NCBI GenBank assembly: GCA_964399265.1
Contig: CAYNQF010000012.1
Location: forward strand, 1-45,298
Source: WJLY01 sp964399265
Lineage (GTDB): Bacteria; Joyebacterota; Joyebacteria; Joyebacterales; Joyebacteraceae
DNA length: 45,298 bases
Direction of reading: 5' to 3'
This document shows, piece after piece, positions 16,537-23,932 of this stretch. The notes beneath the pieces are model-generated. The model saw only the letters and a program-made list of their open reading frames with translations, did not search any database and was not told the DNA's origin. Within the stretch, counting starts at the first letter, position 1, and each line of letters starts with the position of its first letter. The translations under genes were made by a program, and so were the position numbers.

Positions 16537-17294
16537 GCAGGACCACGGTGGTGGCAGGCAACTGGAAGATGAACAAGACCCCGCGCGAGACGCGGCGGTT
16601 CATGTTAGCGCTGCGCAACAAGCTCGCCGGAATGGACTTCCGGTCTGAGGTCCTCGTGTGCCCGCCCTTCGTCTGCCTCGAGACGGCGGTCGACGCGGCA
16701 AGGGACACGCGCATCGCAGTCGGGGCGCAGAACGCCTCCTGGGACAAGAGCGGAGCGCTCACCGGAGAAATATCCAGCGAGATGCTGGAGGAGGTCGGCG
16801 TCACGCACGTCATCCTCGGTCACTCCGAGAGGAGGGGCATCTTCGGAGAGACCGACGACATCGTCAACAGAAAGCTCATTCACGTGCTCCAGGGCAGCCT
16901 GACGCCCATCGTGTGCGTGGGGGAGGTGCTGTCGGAACGCGAGGGCGGACGTACCGAGGACGTCGTTCGAGGGCAGCTGAGCGGCTCCCTGGCAAACGTG
17001 GCGCCGGACCACGCACGACGCATAGTCGTCGCCTACGAGCCGGTATGGGCCATAGGCACGGGCCTCACCGCATCGCCCGAAATGGCGAACGAAGTTCACG
17101 TCTTGATTCGGGAAGCGATTGCTGGTATCTTTGATAGGGTTGTGGCCGAGGAGGCGCGTATCCTCTACGGTGGAAGCGTCAAGCCGGACAACGCCGGGGG
17201 ACTGCTCGCACAGAGCGACGTCGACGGAGTGCTGGTGGGCGGCGCGAGCCTCGACCCGGACAGCTTCGCGGGGATCCTGGAGGCGGCCGGCTGA
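16533..17294 (+). CDS. tpiA: Triosephosphate isomerase
   Basis: Interconverts dihydroxyacetone phosphate and glyceraldehyde 3-phosphate. Key residues are visible: Asn and Lys in VAGNWKMNK, the electrophilic His in ILGHSERR, the catalytic Glu in VAYEPVWAIGTG, and the phosphate loop in ILYGGSVKPDN. The length of 253 residues is normal. It overlaps pgk by four bases. It ends the glycolytic set; no terminator follows, but a separate promoter for secG begins 37 bases downstream. Confidence 0.96.
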   Translation: MSRTTVVAGNWKMNKTPRETRRFMLALRNKLAGMDFRSEVLVCPPFVCLETAVDAARDTRIAVGAQNASWDKSGALTGEISSEMLEEVGVTHVILGHSERRGIFGETDDIVNRKLIHVLQGSLTPIVCVGEVLSEREGGRTEDVVRGQLSGSLANVAPDHARRIVVAYEPVWAIGTGLTASPEMANEVHVLIREAIAGIFDRVVAEEARILYGGSVKPDNAGGLLAQSDVDGVLVGGASLDPDSFAGILEAAG

Positions 17295-17330
17295 TCGAGG
17301 CCGTGACCGCCACACGCCGGCTGACGCCGG

Positions 17331-17358
17331 TTGACTCACAGGATCGCCGCCGTATACT
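17331..17358 (+). promoter_or_regulatory. Sigma-70-type promoter of secG, -10 box inside a palindrome
   Basis: TTGACT at 17331-17336, a 16-base spacer and TATACT at 17353-17358. The -10 box lies in the 7-base centre of a perfect inverted repeat, CGCCGCC (17345-17351) and GGCGGCG (17359-17365), a layout that fits a repressor site. Confidence 0.7.
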
Positions 17359-17436
17359 GGCGGCGGCCGGTTGACAGGACCGCCGTCGCGGTTCAGATCA
17401 GCCGGATCGAAACGACGGACGAACGGAGGACATCGG

Positions 17437-17877
17437 ATGACGGCCGTGCTGCTGGGGATACACATACTCGTCTGCGCTTCGCTGATGTTGGTCGTCCTGC
17501 TGCAGTCGGGCAAGGGCGGCGGGCTCGCGGGCGCGTTCGGCGGTGCCGGTGGGGTCGGGGCGGTGTTCGGTGGACAGACGGCAGCCGACTTTCTGACGAA
17601 GGCCACTCGTTATCTGGCGGTCGCCTTCATGGTGACGTCGCTGACGCTCGCGCTCGTGTCCAGAGGTAGGATCCTCGGCACGGTCGAGGGCAGTCTCGAG
17701 AGGAGGGCCGCGACCCCGGCCGCCGCAACAGGCGAAGCGGTGCCGACCGGCGAACTGCCGGGGGCGCTCCCGGGGGCCGAGCAGCAGACGGCTCCGGACG
17801 CCGGCCAGACAGGCGGAGCGACGCAGGGCCAGGCGGACGAGCAGCCGGCGGAGCAGCAGCCTCAGGCCGGCGAGTAG
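17437..17877 (+). CDS. secG: Preprotein translocase subunit SecG
   Basis: Small two-helix membrane subunit that stimulates the SecYEG channel. The start is ATG 17437, six bases after GGAGGA; the frame is open upstream but only from 17437 does the SecG sequence begin (GIHILVCASLMLVVLLQSGKGGG). The first helix, the Gly-rich cytosolic loop (AFGGAGGVGAVFGG) and the second helix (YLAVAFMVTSLTLALVS) are typical. After that comes a 60-residue Ala/Gly/Gln/Glu-rich low-complexity tail, longer than in most SecG. tRNA-Leu follows 54 bases later. Confidence 0.93.
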   Translation: MTAVLLGIHILVCASLMLVVLLQSGKGGGLAGAFGGAGGVGAVFGGQTAADFLTKATRYLAVAFMVTSLTLALVSRGRILGTVEGSLERRAATPAAATGEAVPTGELPGALPGAEQQTAPDAGQTGGATQGQADEQPAEQQPQAGE

Positions 17878-17931
17878 GGCCGCGCTCTCGTCTTCGGGAT
17901 CTCGAAGAGTACCTCCGACAATCGAATACGT

Positions 17932-18018
17932 GCCCGGATGGTGGAACTGGTAGACACGCCATCTTGAGGGGGTGGTGGGCGTATGCCTGTGCGAGTTCGA
18001 GTCTCGCTCCGGGCACCA
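17932..18018 (+). tRNA. tRNA-Leu (anticodon GAG)
   Basis: An 87-base type II tRNA with encoded CCA. The acceptor arms GCCCGGA and TCCGGGC pair fully. The D-loop region is GGTGGAACTGGTAGACAC, the anticodon stem CCATC/GGTGG holds the loop TTGAGGG (anticodon GAG), a long variable arm follows, and the T-arm has GCGAGTTCGAGTCTCGC. It follows secG with no separate strong promoter seen, so it is probably cut from the secG transcript. The same secG-tRNA-Leu(GAG) order exists in E. coli (secG-leuU). Confidence 0.96.
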
Positions 18019-18023
18019 CTCGA

Positions 18024-18049
18024 AACAGGGTCCGCTGTCGGACCCTGTT
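18024..18049 (+). terminator. Rho-independent-type terminator after tRNA-Leu
   Basis: A perfect 10-bp stem, AACAGGGTCC (18024-18033) with GGACCCTGTT (18040-18049), and a 6-base loop. The trailing T tract is short (TTCT). Placed 5 bases after the tRNA CCA end, it should end the secG-tRNA transcript. Confidence 0.75.
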
Positions 18050-18121
18050 CTCATGTACGGGAGCATCGACGCCGGACGGAGCGGCGACAACAGCACAGCG
18101 AACCGCGCGGAGCACGACCGG

Positions 18122-18766
18122 GTGAACGAGTTCAGAAGAGCATACAACCTCATGCTTCGTGCCTTCGGCCCGCAGGGCTGGTGGCCTTCCGAGACCACGT
18201 TCGAGACCGCCCTCGGGGCGGTTCTGACGCAGGGCACGGCCTGGACGAACGCGGAGCGGGCGGTGGATATCCTGCGCGGGCACGACGCCCTGACGCCGGA
18301 GGCGATCTCCCGCATGGAGGGTAACGAGCTTGCCCGCCTCGTGAGGCCCGCCGGCTTCCACACGCGGAAGGCGCGCACGATCAAGGACCTCGTGTCGGCC
18401 GTCGGCGGCTCCGGGATGGGCTGGCGCGCGCTCCTGGCGCTCGACGAGTCATCTCTCAGAGAGAGGTTGCTCTCCATCCACGGTGTCGGCCCCGAGACCG
18501 CCGACGCCATCATCCTGTACTGCGCCGGGCTGCCGGTCTTCGTCGTCGATGCCTACACGAGGCGCTTCGCGGTGAGACACGGTCTCGTCCGTGAGGATGC
18601 GCGGTACGAGGACATCCAGCGGGCCTTCGGCTCACACCTGCCCGCCGACCCGGACCTGCTGGGGGAGTATCACGCACTGATCGTGGAACTGGGCAAGATG
18701 TATTGCGGTCCGGTGGCGCGGTGCGAAAACTGCCCACTGAAGGCCCTGTTCGACGACTTCCAGTAG
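18122..18766 (+). CDS. Endonuclease III-superfamily DNA glycosylase, MagIII-like
   Basis: Helix-hairpin-helix glycosylase of base excision repair. The segments WWPSETTFETALGAVLTQ, LVRPAGFHTRKA and HGVGPETADAIILY resemble the Helicobacter 3-methyladenine glycosylase MagIII more than classical endonuclease III (recalled, not aligned). The catalytic aspartate is kept (VFVVDAYTRR), but the endonuclease III lysine after the hairpin is Glu (GVGPET), so a glycosylase without strong lyase activity is expected. The iron-sulfur motif is incomplete: three cysteines (CGPVARCENC) and Phe where the fourth should be. GTG 18122 is preferred as start; ATG 18053 sits right after the terminator and would add 23 unrelated residues. 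Confidence 0.82.
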   Translation: MNEFRRAYNLMLRAFGPQGWWPSETTFETALGAVLTQGTAWTNAERAVDILRGHDALTPEAISRMEGNELARLVRPAGFHTRKARTIKDLVSAVGGSGMGWRALLALDESSLRERLLSIHGVGPETADAIILYCAGLPVFVVDAYTRRFAVRHGLVREDARYEDIQRAFGSHLPADPDLLGEYHALIVELGKMYCGPVARCENCPLKALFDDFQ

Positions 18767-18861
18767 CGCGGGCAGCCCCCGCCGGAAATCGGTTGAGGCG
18801 GACTCAAGCCTCCAGGGCCGGCGTCGGCCTGACGCGTCGCAGAACTGGCACGCGCGGCTTG

Positions 18862-18894
18862 ACACTCCCGATTCCAGGTATCAAGCTGGAGTGT
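18862..18894 (+). promoter_or_regulatory. Inverted repeat near a TTGACA in the C25 peptidase upstream region
   Basis: In the 172-base gap before the peptidase gene, ACACTCC (18862-18868) and GGAGTGT (18888-18894) form a 7-bp inverted repeat overlapping TTGACA (18859-18864). No good -10 box is found at 16-18 bases (TATCAA lies at 14), so the promoter itself is uncertain. Confidence 0.35.
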
Positions 18895-18938
18895 AACGGG
18901 CGCGCGCGACCGGTTCGCGCGCCGCCACTGGAGGATAC

Positions 18939-21900
18939 GTGTCGAGTCGCCTGGCCCGCTCGACCGTCTGGTTGCTGCCGCTGCTGATCGTCTTGTCCGC
19001 GGCCGGCATCACCCGGGCGGAGCACATAGACCACACGATCACATTCTCCGAGCAGGACCTGACGCTGACCAGGTCCGGCGCCTACGACGTCGTCGCCCTG
19101 GAGGGGTGTGACGTCATGCGGACGCCCGGCAGACCTCAGCTGCCGGTCTCCGTCATAACGCTGGCGCTTCCCCCGGACTCGAGGGTCATGGGCCTCGAGA
19201 TCCTGGACGCGGAGAGCCGTGAGCTGCTCGACAGAGTGCTGCCTCTGCCCGCACAGCACCCGCGCATACTGCCGGTCCCCGGAGCCCAGCCCACACCGTG
19301 GCGTTTCACGGATCCGGATCCCTCGGTCTACTCGGGCGAGGCGCCGTATCCATCGGACGTCGTGAGGCTCGTCTCCGTGGGACGCTTGGGCGCGAACGCC
19401 GTGGTCGGTCTCGAGGTCACGCCGGTGCAGTACCTTCCGGACTCGGGACGACTCCGCATGTTCAGCCGCCTGGATGTCAGGGTCTACTACGAGGCCGGCG
19501 ACCGGCCCGCTGACTCCGTGGTAGCCGGCCGTTTGGTCCCGGCCGTCGCGAAGGACGTGGTGGCCAACCCGAGCGGGATATCGCCGGCCCCGGAGACATC
19601 CGTCAGGCGACGCGGCCGTCTCGACCCGGGCTTCTACGACTACGTGATCGTGACCGACCCGGGTTACGTTGCGTCGTTCCAGCCTCTCGCACAGTGGAAG
19701 ACGCAGAAGGGTGTACGCGCCACTATCGTCACCGTTGACTGGATCGACTCGAACTACGCCGGGCCGGACCTTCAGTCCCGCATCCGCGCCTTCATTGCCG
19801 ACGCCGCCACCACCTGGGGCGCGACCTGGTTTCTCCTCGGCGGCGACACCCAGGTGATCCCTGCGAGGCGCGCGTACGCAATGACGTCCGAGGCTGGAAT
19901 GCGACCAGACGAGGACGACATAGGGTGCGACCTATACTACTCGGACCTCGACGGCGACTGGGACCGGAACGGGAACGGCGTCTACGGCGAGACTGCGGAT
20001 GACGTCGACCTCTATCCCGACGTGTTCGTCGGCCGGGCGTCGGTTCGCACCGACGCGGACGTTCAGGCCTTCGTCCAGAAGGTCCTCGCGTGGGAGCGGG
20101 GACCCGCTCCCGGCGTGGGGCTCGACATGCTGATGGCAGGTGAGATCCTCTGGACCGACCCACTCACCGACTCGGGCGTCGCCCTGAACGTCATCGACCG
20201 CAGATCGGTCCCGCCGCGCTACGACCCGATCGACAAGCTCTACGAGAGTCAGGGCAACGAGACCGTCGCGTCAGTGACGGCGGCCCTGAACGAGGGACAG
20301 GGGCACTTTCTGCATAGCGGCCACGCATGGTTCACGGTCATGGGCTGCGGCGAGGGCTATCTGGACCGGAACGGGGCCGCCGCGCTGACGAACGCCGAGA
20401 AGCAGCCCATCGTCTACTCGATAGGCTGCTGGCCCGCGGCATTCGACCTCGAGGACGATACCTGCATAGCTGAGAACTTCATGAGGAACCCGGCGGGCGG
20501 CTCGGTGGCCTTCATCGGCAACAGCCGCTACGGGTGGGCGGCTCCGGGCAACCCGGGGTTCGGGTACTCAGAGCGTTTCATGCAGGCATTCTACGACGCC
20601 GTCTACACGGGCGGGGTCGATCGGCTTGGGGCGGCTCTGGCTGTGGCGAAGGCCTGTTTCATCCCGCTCTCGAGGCAGGAGAACGTCTACCGCTGGCACC
20701 AGTACGAACTGAATCTCCTGGGCGACCCCGAGATGCCCGTCTGGACCGACGAACCGGAAGCTCTCGAGGTGTCACACCCCGAGACGCTCGCGGCAGCGGC
20801 GACCGCCTTCGATGTATCGGTGTGGACCCAGCAGGGACCGGTCGAGGGCGCACTGGTGTGCGTCGAGGGCCCCGGCGGGTTGTACGAACGCAAGCTGACC
20901 GGCCCCGACGGGATCGCCGTGCTCCCGCTCCAGCTGGCGGCGCCGGGCGACGTCGGGCTCACGGTGACGGCGCACGACTGCATGCCCTACGAGACGACCG
21001 TGCCGGTAGCGTCGACCGGGGTCTTCGTGAGCCCTTCGGAAATCACGATCGACGACTCGGCCGGGGGCAACGGTGACGACCTGCCTGGACCAGGGGAGAC
21101 CGTCGCCGTCGCGGCCACGCTCGCCAATCTCGGAACCGAAACGGCATCCGCCGTGGAGGCCGTCCTGCAGTCCGACGACCCGATGCTCCGGGTTCTGTCC
21201 GACGTTACATCGTACGGCGACATCGACGGCGGCGCACTGGCGTCTCCCTCCGTGCCGTTCGAGATCGCCATAGACGAGGACTGCCCCAACGGGCACGTCG
21301 CTCTTCTGGACCTTCTGGTCGAATCGGGGGGAGTCAGGACGACGTGGACGTCAGCCGTGACGATCGAAGTGGCCGCTCCGGTGGTGGTCGTGTCCTCATG
21401 GTCGATGGACGATTCGGGGGGCGGAGACGGCGACGGGACACCCGAGCCCGGCGAGACGGTCGAACTCACGGTCGAACTCCGCAACGACGGACTGGCCGTG
21501 GCAACGGCGCTGGAGGTGGTCGCATCGAGCGCGGACGCCTGCGTGACCGCGGGCGGCGACCCGGTCCAGATGGGCGACCTGCAGGCGGGAGCTTCAGCCT
21601 TCTGCGTGCTCTCGGCGTCGATCTCGTCGTCCTGCCCGGTGCCGTCGTTCCCGGACCTGACGGTCGACGTGAGCACGTCCGACGGGTTCCTCTTCTCGGA
21701 CGACCTGGGACTGGTCGTCGGAGACGCGGGGCTCTTCGACGACTTCGAGGGCGGCGGCACGGCCTGGGCGCACTCAGGTAGCAACGACCTCTGGAGGACG
21801 ACCACTCACAGGTCGCACAGCGGAACGTCGAGCTGGTATTCCGGCTCCGACGTGTCGTGGACATACCAGGACTCCATGAACGCGTCGCTGGTCTCGCCGG

Positions 21901-22529
21901 AGTTCGTCGCAGTGCCGGGCTCCGAACTGACGTTCTGGTGCTGGTACGAGTTTCCGACCTACCACCAGGACGGCCTGTACGTGGAGCTTCTGGCCGGGGG
22001 AGCGCCCTTCGACACGCTGGACTTCCTCGGCAGTGGAGGCGCCCTGGGGCAGCTCGGGACGATCGGGAACGACTGGCTCGAGTACTCCTACGCGATAGAG
22101 GGCGCCAGAGGGGAGACCCTTCAGGTCAGATTCAGGTTCGTGAGCGACGCTTCGGACGTGGCGGAAGGAGTCTACCTCGACGACGTCGCGGTGACCGCAG
22201 GTCCGGAAGCGACCGACTCGGGAGTGGACGAGGACCCTGTAGAGACCGAGGAGCCGGCCGTGCTGCACCAGAACCGGCCTAACCCGTTCACGCCCTACAC
22301 GATGATAGGCTTCTCGACCCGGCGGGAGACACCCGTCATGCTGGCCGTCTACAACATTCAGGGACGCCTCATAAGGACCCTGCTCAGCGACACGGTCGGC
22401 CCCGGCGAGCACTCGACCTCATGGGACGGCAAGGACGAGCTCGGAGTCGACGTGGCAGCCGGCGTCTACATGTGCAGGCTTGTGGTCGGGGAGTTCGAGG
22501 ACACCCGCAAGATGATACTGATAAGGTAG
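18939..22529 (+). CDS. Secreted gingipain-type peptidase (C25 family) with FlgD-like C-terminal domain
   Basis: Large exported cysteine peptidase of 1196 residues. GTG 18939 follows TGGAGGA. A signal peptide (TVWLLPLLIVLSAAGITRA) leads to a propeptide-like region, then the caspase-fold C25 domain (about residues 220-600). Its candidate catalytic histidines are H459 and H462 (HSGHAW) and the nucleophile is C497 (SIGCWPAAF). Then come Ig/CARDB-like beta domains with repeated DDSxGGxGDGxPxPGETV openings, a jelly-roll-like module, and a C-terminal FlgD-like domain (from NRPNPFTPYTMIGF, ending GVYMCRLVV) of the kind used for type IX secretion. The next gene encodes a PorV-type protein. Natural substrate unknown. 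Confidence 0.9.
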   Translation: MSSRLARSTVWLLPLLIVLSAAGITRAEHIDHTITFSEQDLTLTRSGAYDVVALEGCDVMRTPGRPQLPVSVITLALPPDSRVMGLEILDAESRELLDRVLPLPAQHPRILPVPGAQPTPWRFTDPDPSVYSGEAPYPSDVVRLVSVGRLGANAVVGLEVTPVQYLPDSGRLRMFSRLDVRVYYEAGDRPADSVVAGRLVPAVAKDVVANPSGISPAPETSVRRRGRLDPGFYDYVIVTDPGYVASFQPLAQWKTQKGVRATIVTVDWIDSNYAGPDLQSRIRAFIADAATTWGATWFLLGGDTQVIPARRAYAMTSEAGMRPDEDDIGCDLYYSDLDGDWDRNGNGVYGETADDVDLYPDVFVGRASVRTDADVQAFVQKVLAWERGPAPGVGLDMLMAGEILWTDPLTDSGVALNVIDRRSVPPRYDPIDKLYESQGNETVASVTAALNEGQGHFLHSGHAWFTVMGCGEGYLDRNGAAALTNAEKQPIVYSIGCWPAAFDLEDDTCIAENFMRNPAGGSVAFIGNSRYGWAAPGNPGFGYSERFMQAFYDAVYTGGVDRLGAALAVAKACFIPLSRQENVYRWHQYELNLLGDPEMPVWTDEPEALEVSHPETLAAAATAFDVSVWTQQGPVEGALVCVEGPGGLYERKLTGPDGIAVLPLQLAAPGDVGLTVTAHDCMPYETTVPVASTGVFVSPSEITIDDSAGGNGDDLPGPGETVAVAATLANLGTETASAVEAVLQSDDPMLRVLSDVTSYGDIDGGALASPSVPFEIAIDEDCPNGHVALLDLLVESGGVRTTWTSAVTIEVAAPVVVVSSWSMDDSGGGDGDGTPEPGETVELTVELRNDGLAVATALEVVASSADACVTAGGDPVQMGDLQAGASAFCVLSASISSSCPVPSFPDLTVDVSTSDGFLFSDDLGLVVGDAGLFDDFEGGGTAWAHSGSNDLWRTTTHRSHSGTSSWYSGSDVSWTYQDSMNASLVSPEFVAVPGSELTFWCWYEFPTYHQDGLYVELLAGGAPFDTLDFLGSGGALGQLGTIGNDWLEYSYAIEGARGETLQVRFRFVSDASDVAEGVYLDDVAVTAGPEATDSGVDEDPVETEEPAVLHQNRPNPFTPYTMIGFSTRRETPVMLAVYNIQGRLIRTLLSDTVGPGEHSTSWDGKDELGVDVAAGVYMCRLVVGEFEDTRKMILIR

Positions 22530-22570
22530 AGAGGAGGAGCCGCGGGCAGGGAACCGCCTGGGAGGCATAC

Positions 22571-22599
22571 TTGACGCGGCACTGCGGGAACCTTATCTT
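22571..22599 (+). promoter_or_regulatory. Strong sigma-70-type promoter of the porV leader
   Basis: TTGACG at 22571-22576, a 17-base spacer and TATCTT at 22594-22599. Transcription should begin near 22606, about 240 bases before the porV start codon. Confidence 0.75.
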
Positions 22600-22605
22600 T
22601 CTTGC

Positions 22606-22848
22606 TGAGGGCGAGTACGATCTTGTTGAAGCCATGAGGCTGTCCGCCCGTCTAAAGAACGTAGGGGTGAACATCACTAGGACGGGCAGGCGCAACGAGC
22701 GCATCGAGAGCGGGCTTCAGAGAAGGAGTCTCGACCGCTGGAGTCCTGCCGTCCTAAGAAGGGCATTCTTCGCCCTTTACAGGCGGGGGGACGCATGGTA
22801 GAAAGGGTCTTGAGAGACACCGGACCGGAAAATCGAGGGGGACCATTC
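22606..22848 (+). promoter_or_regulatory. Structured 5' leader of porV with competing helices
   Basis: About 240 transcribed bases without a convincing gene (a 55-codon Arg-rich frame from 22634 is probably chance). Segment B (TAGGACGGGCAGG, 22678-22690) can pair with upstream segment A (GCCCGTC, 22646-22652, 7 bp plus two more past a bulge). It can also pair with downstream segment C (CCTGCCGTCCTA, 22745-22756, 12 bp with one bulged G). A third hairpin, AAGGGC/GCCCTT (22759-22777), follows. Mutually exclusive helices are the hallmark of a switch or attenuator. It matches no riboswitch class I can recall. Confidence 0.5.
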
Positions 22849-23817
22849 TTGGCCCGTTCGAAGTCGTACAGGATTGTCCTGGCGGCGCTGGCCGTAGCGG
22901 TTCTTGTCGCGCCGGCACAGGCCGCCGACAAGTACGCGGGCGAGTTTCTGACTCACGGCGTCGGCGCGAGGGCCCTGGGCATGGGCAGCGCGTTCGTGGC
23001 GGTGGCCGACGACGTGACGGCCGGCTACTGGAACCCAGCAGGCGTGGCGGACGTCGAGGGTAGGGCGGTGCAGCTCATGCACGCGGAGACGTTCGGGGAC
23101 GTCATCAACTACGACACCGGCGCGTACGTGCACCCGCTGGACCGCGATGCGGCGATGGCCGTCACGGTTGTCAGGCTCGCTGTCGACAACATACCGTTCA
23201 CGGATTTCGAAGAGGACGAATACAGGATCTACTACGACGCCGCGAGGATTACCTGGGAGAGCGATTCCGAGACGGCGATGCTGGTGTCATACGGCAGGCG
23301 CGTCTCCGACCGCCTTCGCATCGGCGGCAATCTGAAACTTGTCATGAAGAACATCGCCGACTACTCCTGCTACGGTGCCGGGTTCGACCTGGGAGCCAAG
23401 TACGACGTCTGGAACGGCGGGACCTTGGGAGCGAACCTGCAGGACGTCACCACGACGTTCCTGTCCTGGGACACCAAGGAGCGCGAGCACATAATGCCGA
23501 CGGTGAAGGTCGGCGCCGCGCAGAAGTTCGATCTGCCTTCGATGGGCGGCGTTCTCACTCTCGCCGCAGACGCGGACGTGCGCTTCGAGAACCGCACTCT
23601 GGCCGACGAGTACCACGTCGGCTCGGTCTCGGCCGACACACACTACGGAGCGGAGTTCGTGTACCACGGCATGGTCGGCGTGCGTGGCGGCCTCTCCATG
23701 GGACAGCTGACCGCGGGGGCCGGGTTCACCATCGCGAGCTTCACCATCGACTACGCGTTCGGCAAGCACGAGTACCTGGACTCGAGCCACAGGGTCTCGG
23801 CCTCATACTCGTTCTGA
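22849..23817 (+). CDS. porV: PorV/PorQ-family outer-membrane beta-barrel protein
   Basis: Predicted outer-membrane barrel related to PorV, which shuttles type IX cargo at the cell surface, and to the UPF0164 group. The start is TTG 22849, seven bases after GAGGGGG; it gives a clean signal peptide (YRIVLAALAVAVLVAPAQA) cut before ADKYAGEF. The family signature GARALGMGSAFVAVADDVTA, continuing YWNPAG, is at the mature N-terminus. The C-terminal half alternates in barrel-strand fashion and ends in an aromatic residue (SASYSF). Directly after the C25 peptidase gene but with its own promoter and long leader. The subfamily (PorV or PorQ) is not settled by reading alone. Confidence 0.85.
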   Translation: MARSKSYRIVLAALAVAVLVAPAQAADKYAGEFLTHGVGARALGMGSAFVAVADDVTAGYWNPAGVADVEGRAVQLMHAETFGDVINYDTGAYVHPLDRDAAMAVTVVRLAVDNIPFTDFEEDEYRIYYDAARITWESDSETAMLVSYGRRVSDRLRIGGNLKLVMKNIADYSCYGAGFDLGAKYDVWNGGTLGANLQDVTTTFLSWDTKEREHIMPTVKVGAAQKFDLPSMGGVLTLAADADVRFENRTLADEYHVGSVSADTHYGAEFVYHGMVGVRGGLSMGQLTAGAGFTIASFTIDYAFGKHEYLDSSHRVSASYSF

Positions 23818-23829
23818 GGTTCCGGAGGC

Positions 23830-23858
23830 TTGCCGAAGTTGGCCGAATGAGCTATCTT
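23830..23858 (+). promoter_or_regulatory. Sigma-70-type promoter of the lipoprotein gene
   Basis: TTGCCG at 23830-23835, 17-base spacer, TATCTT at 23853-23858; the predicted untranslated leader is about 68 bases. Confidence 0.7.
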
Positions 23859-23932
23859 GATAAGCTGTAAGGGACAAACCAGCGGGAAGACAGCGGTCGC
23901 TGCGACCCGCGAAGACGAAGGAGAGAGGGCAG

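Noticed and set aside
17371..17376. Second TTGACA after the secG promoter
   Set aside because: No acceptable -10 box at 16-18 bases; the TTGACT/TATACT pair just upstream is far better.
17972..18121. Upstream extension of the glycosylase gene into the tRNA
   Set aside because: That stretch is tRNA-Leu and its terminator; the protein family begins near 18122.
22634..22801. 55-codon Arg-rich frame in the porV leader
   Set aside because: No ribosome site and basic low-complexity composition; the paired RNA segments explain the region better.
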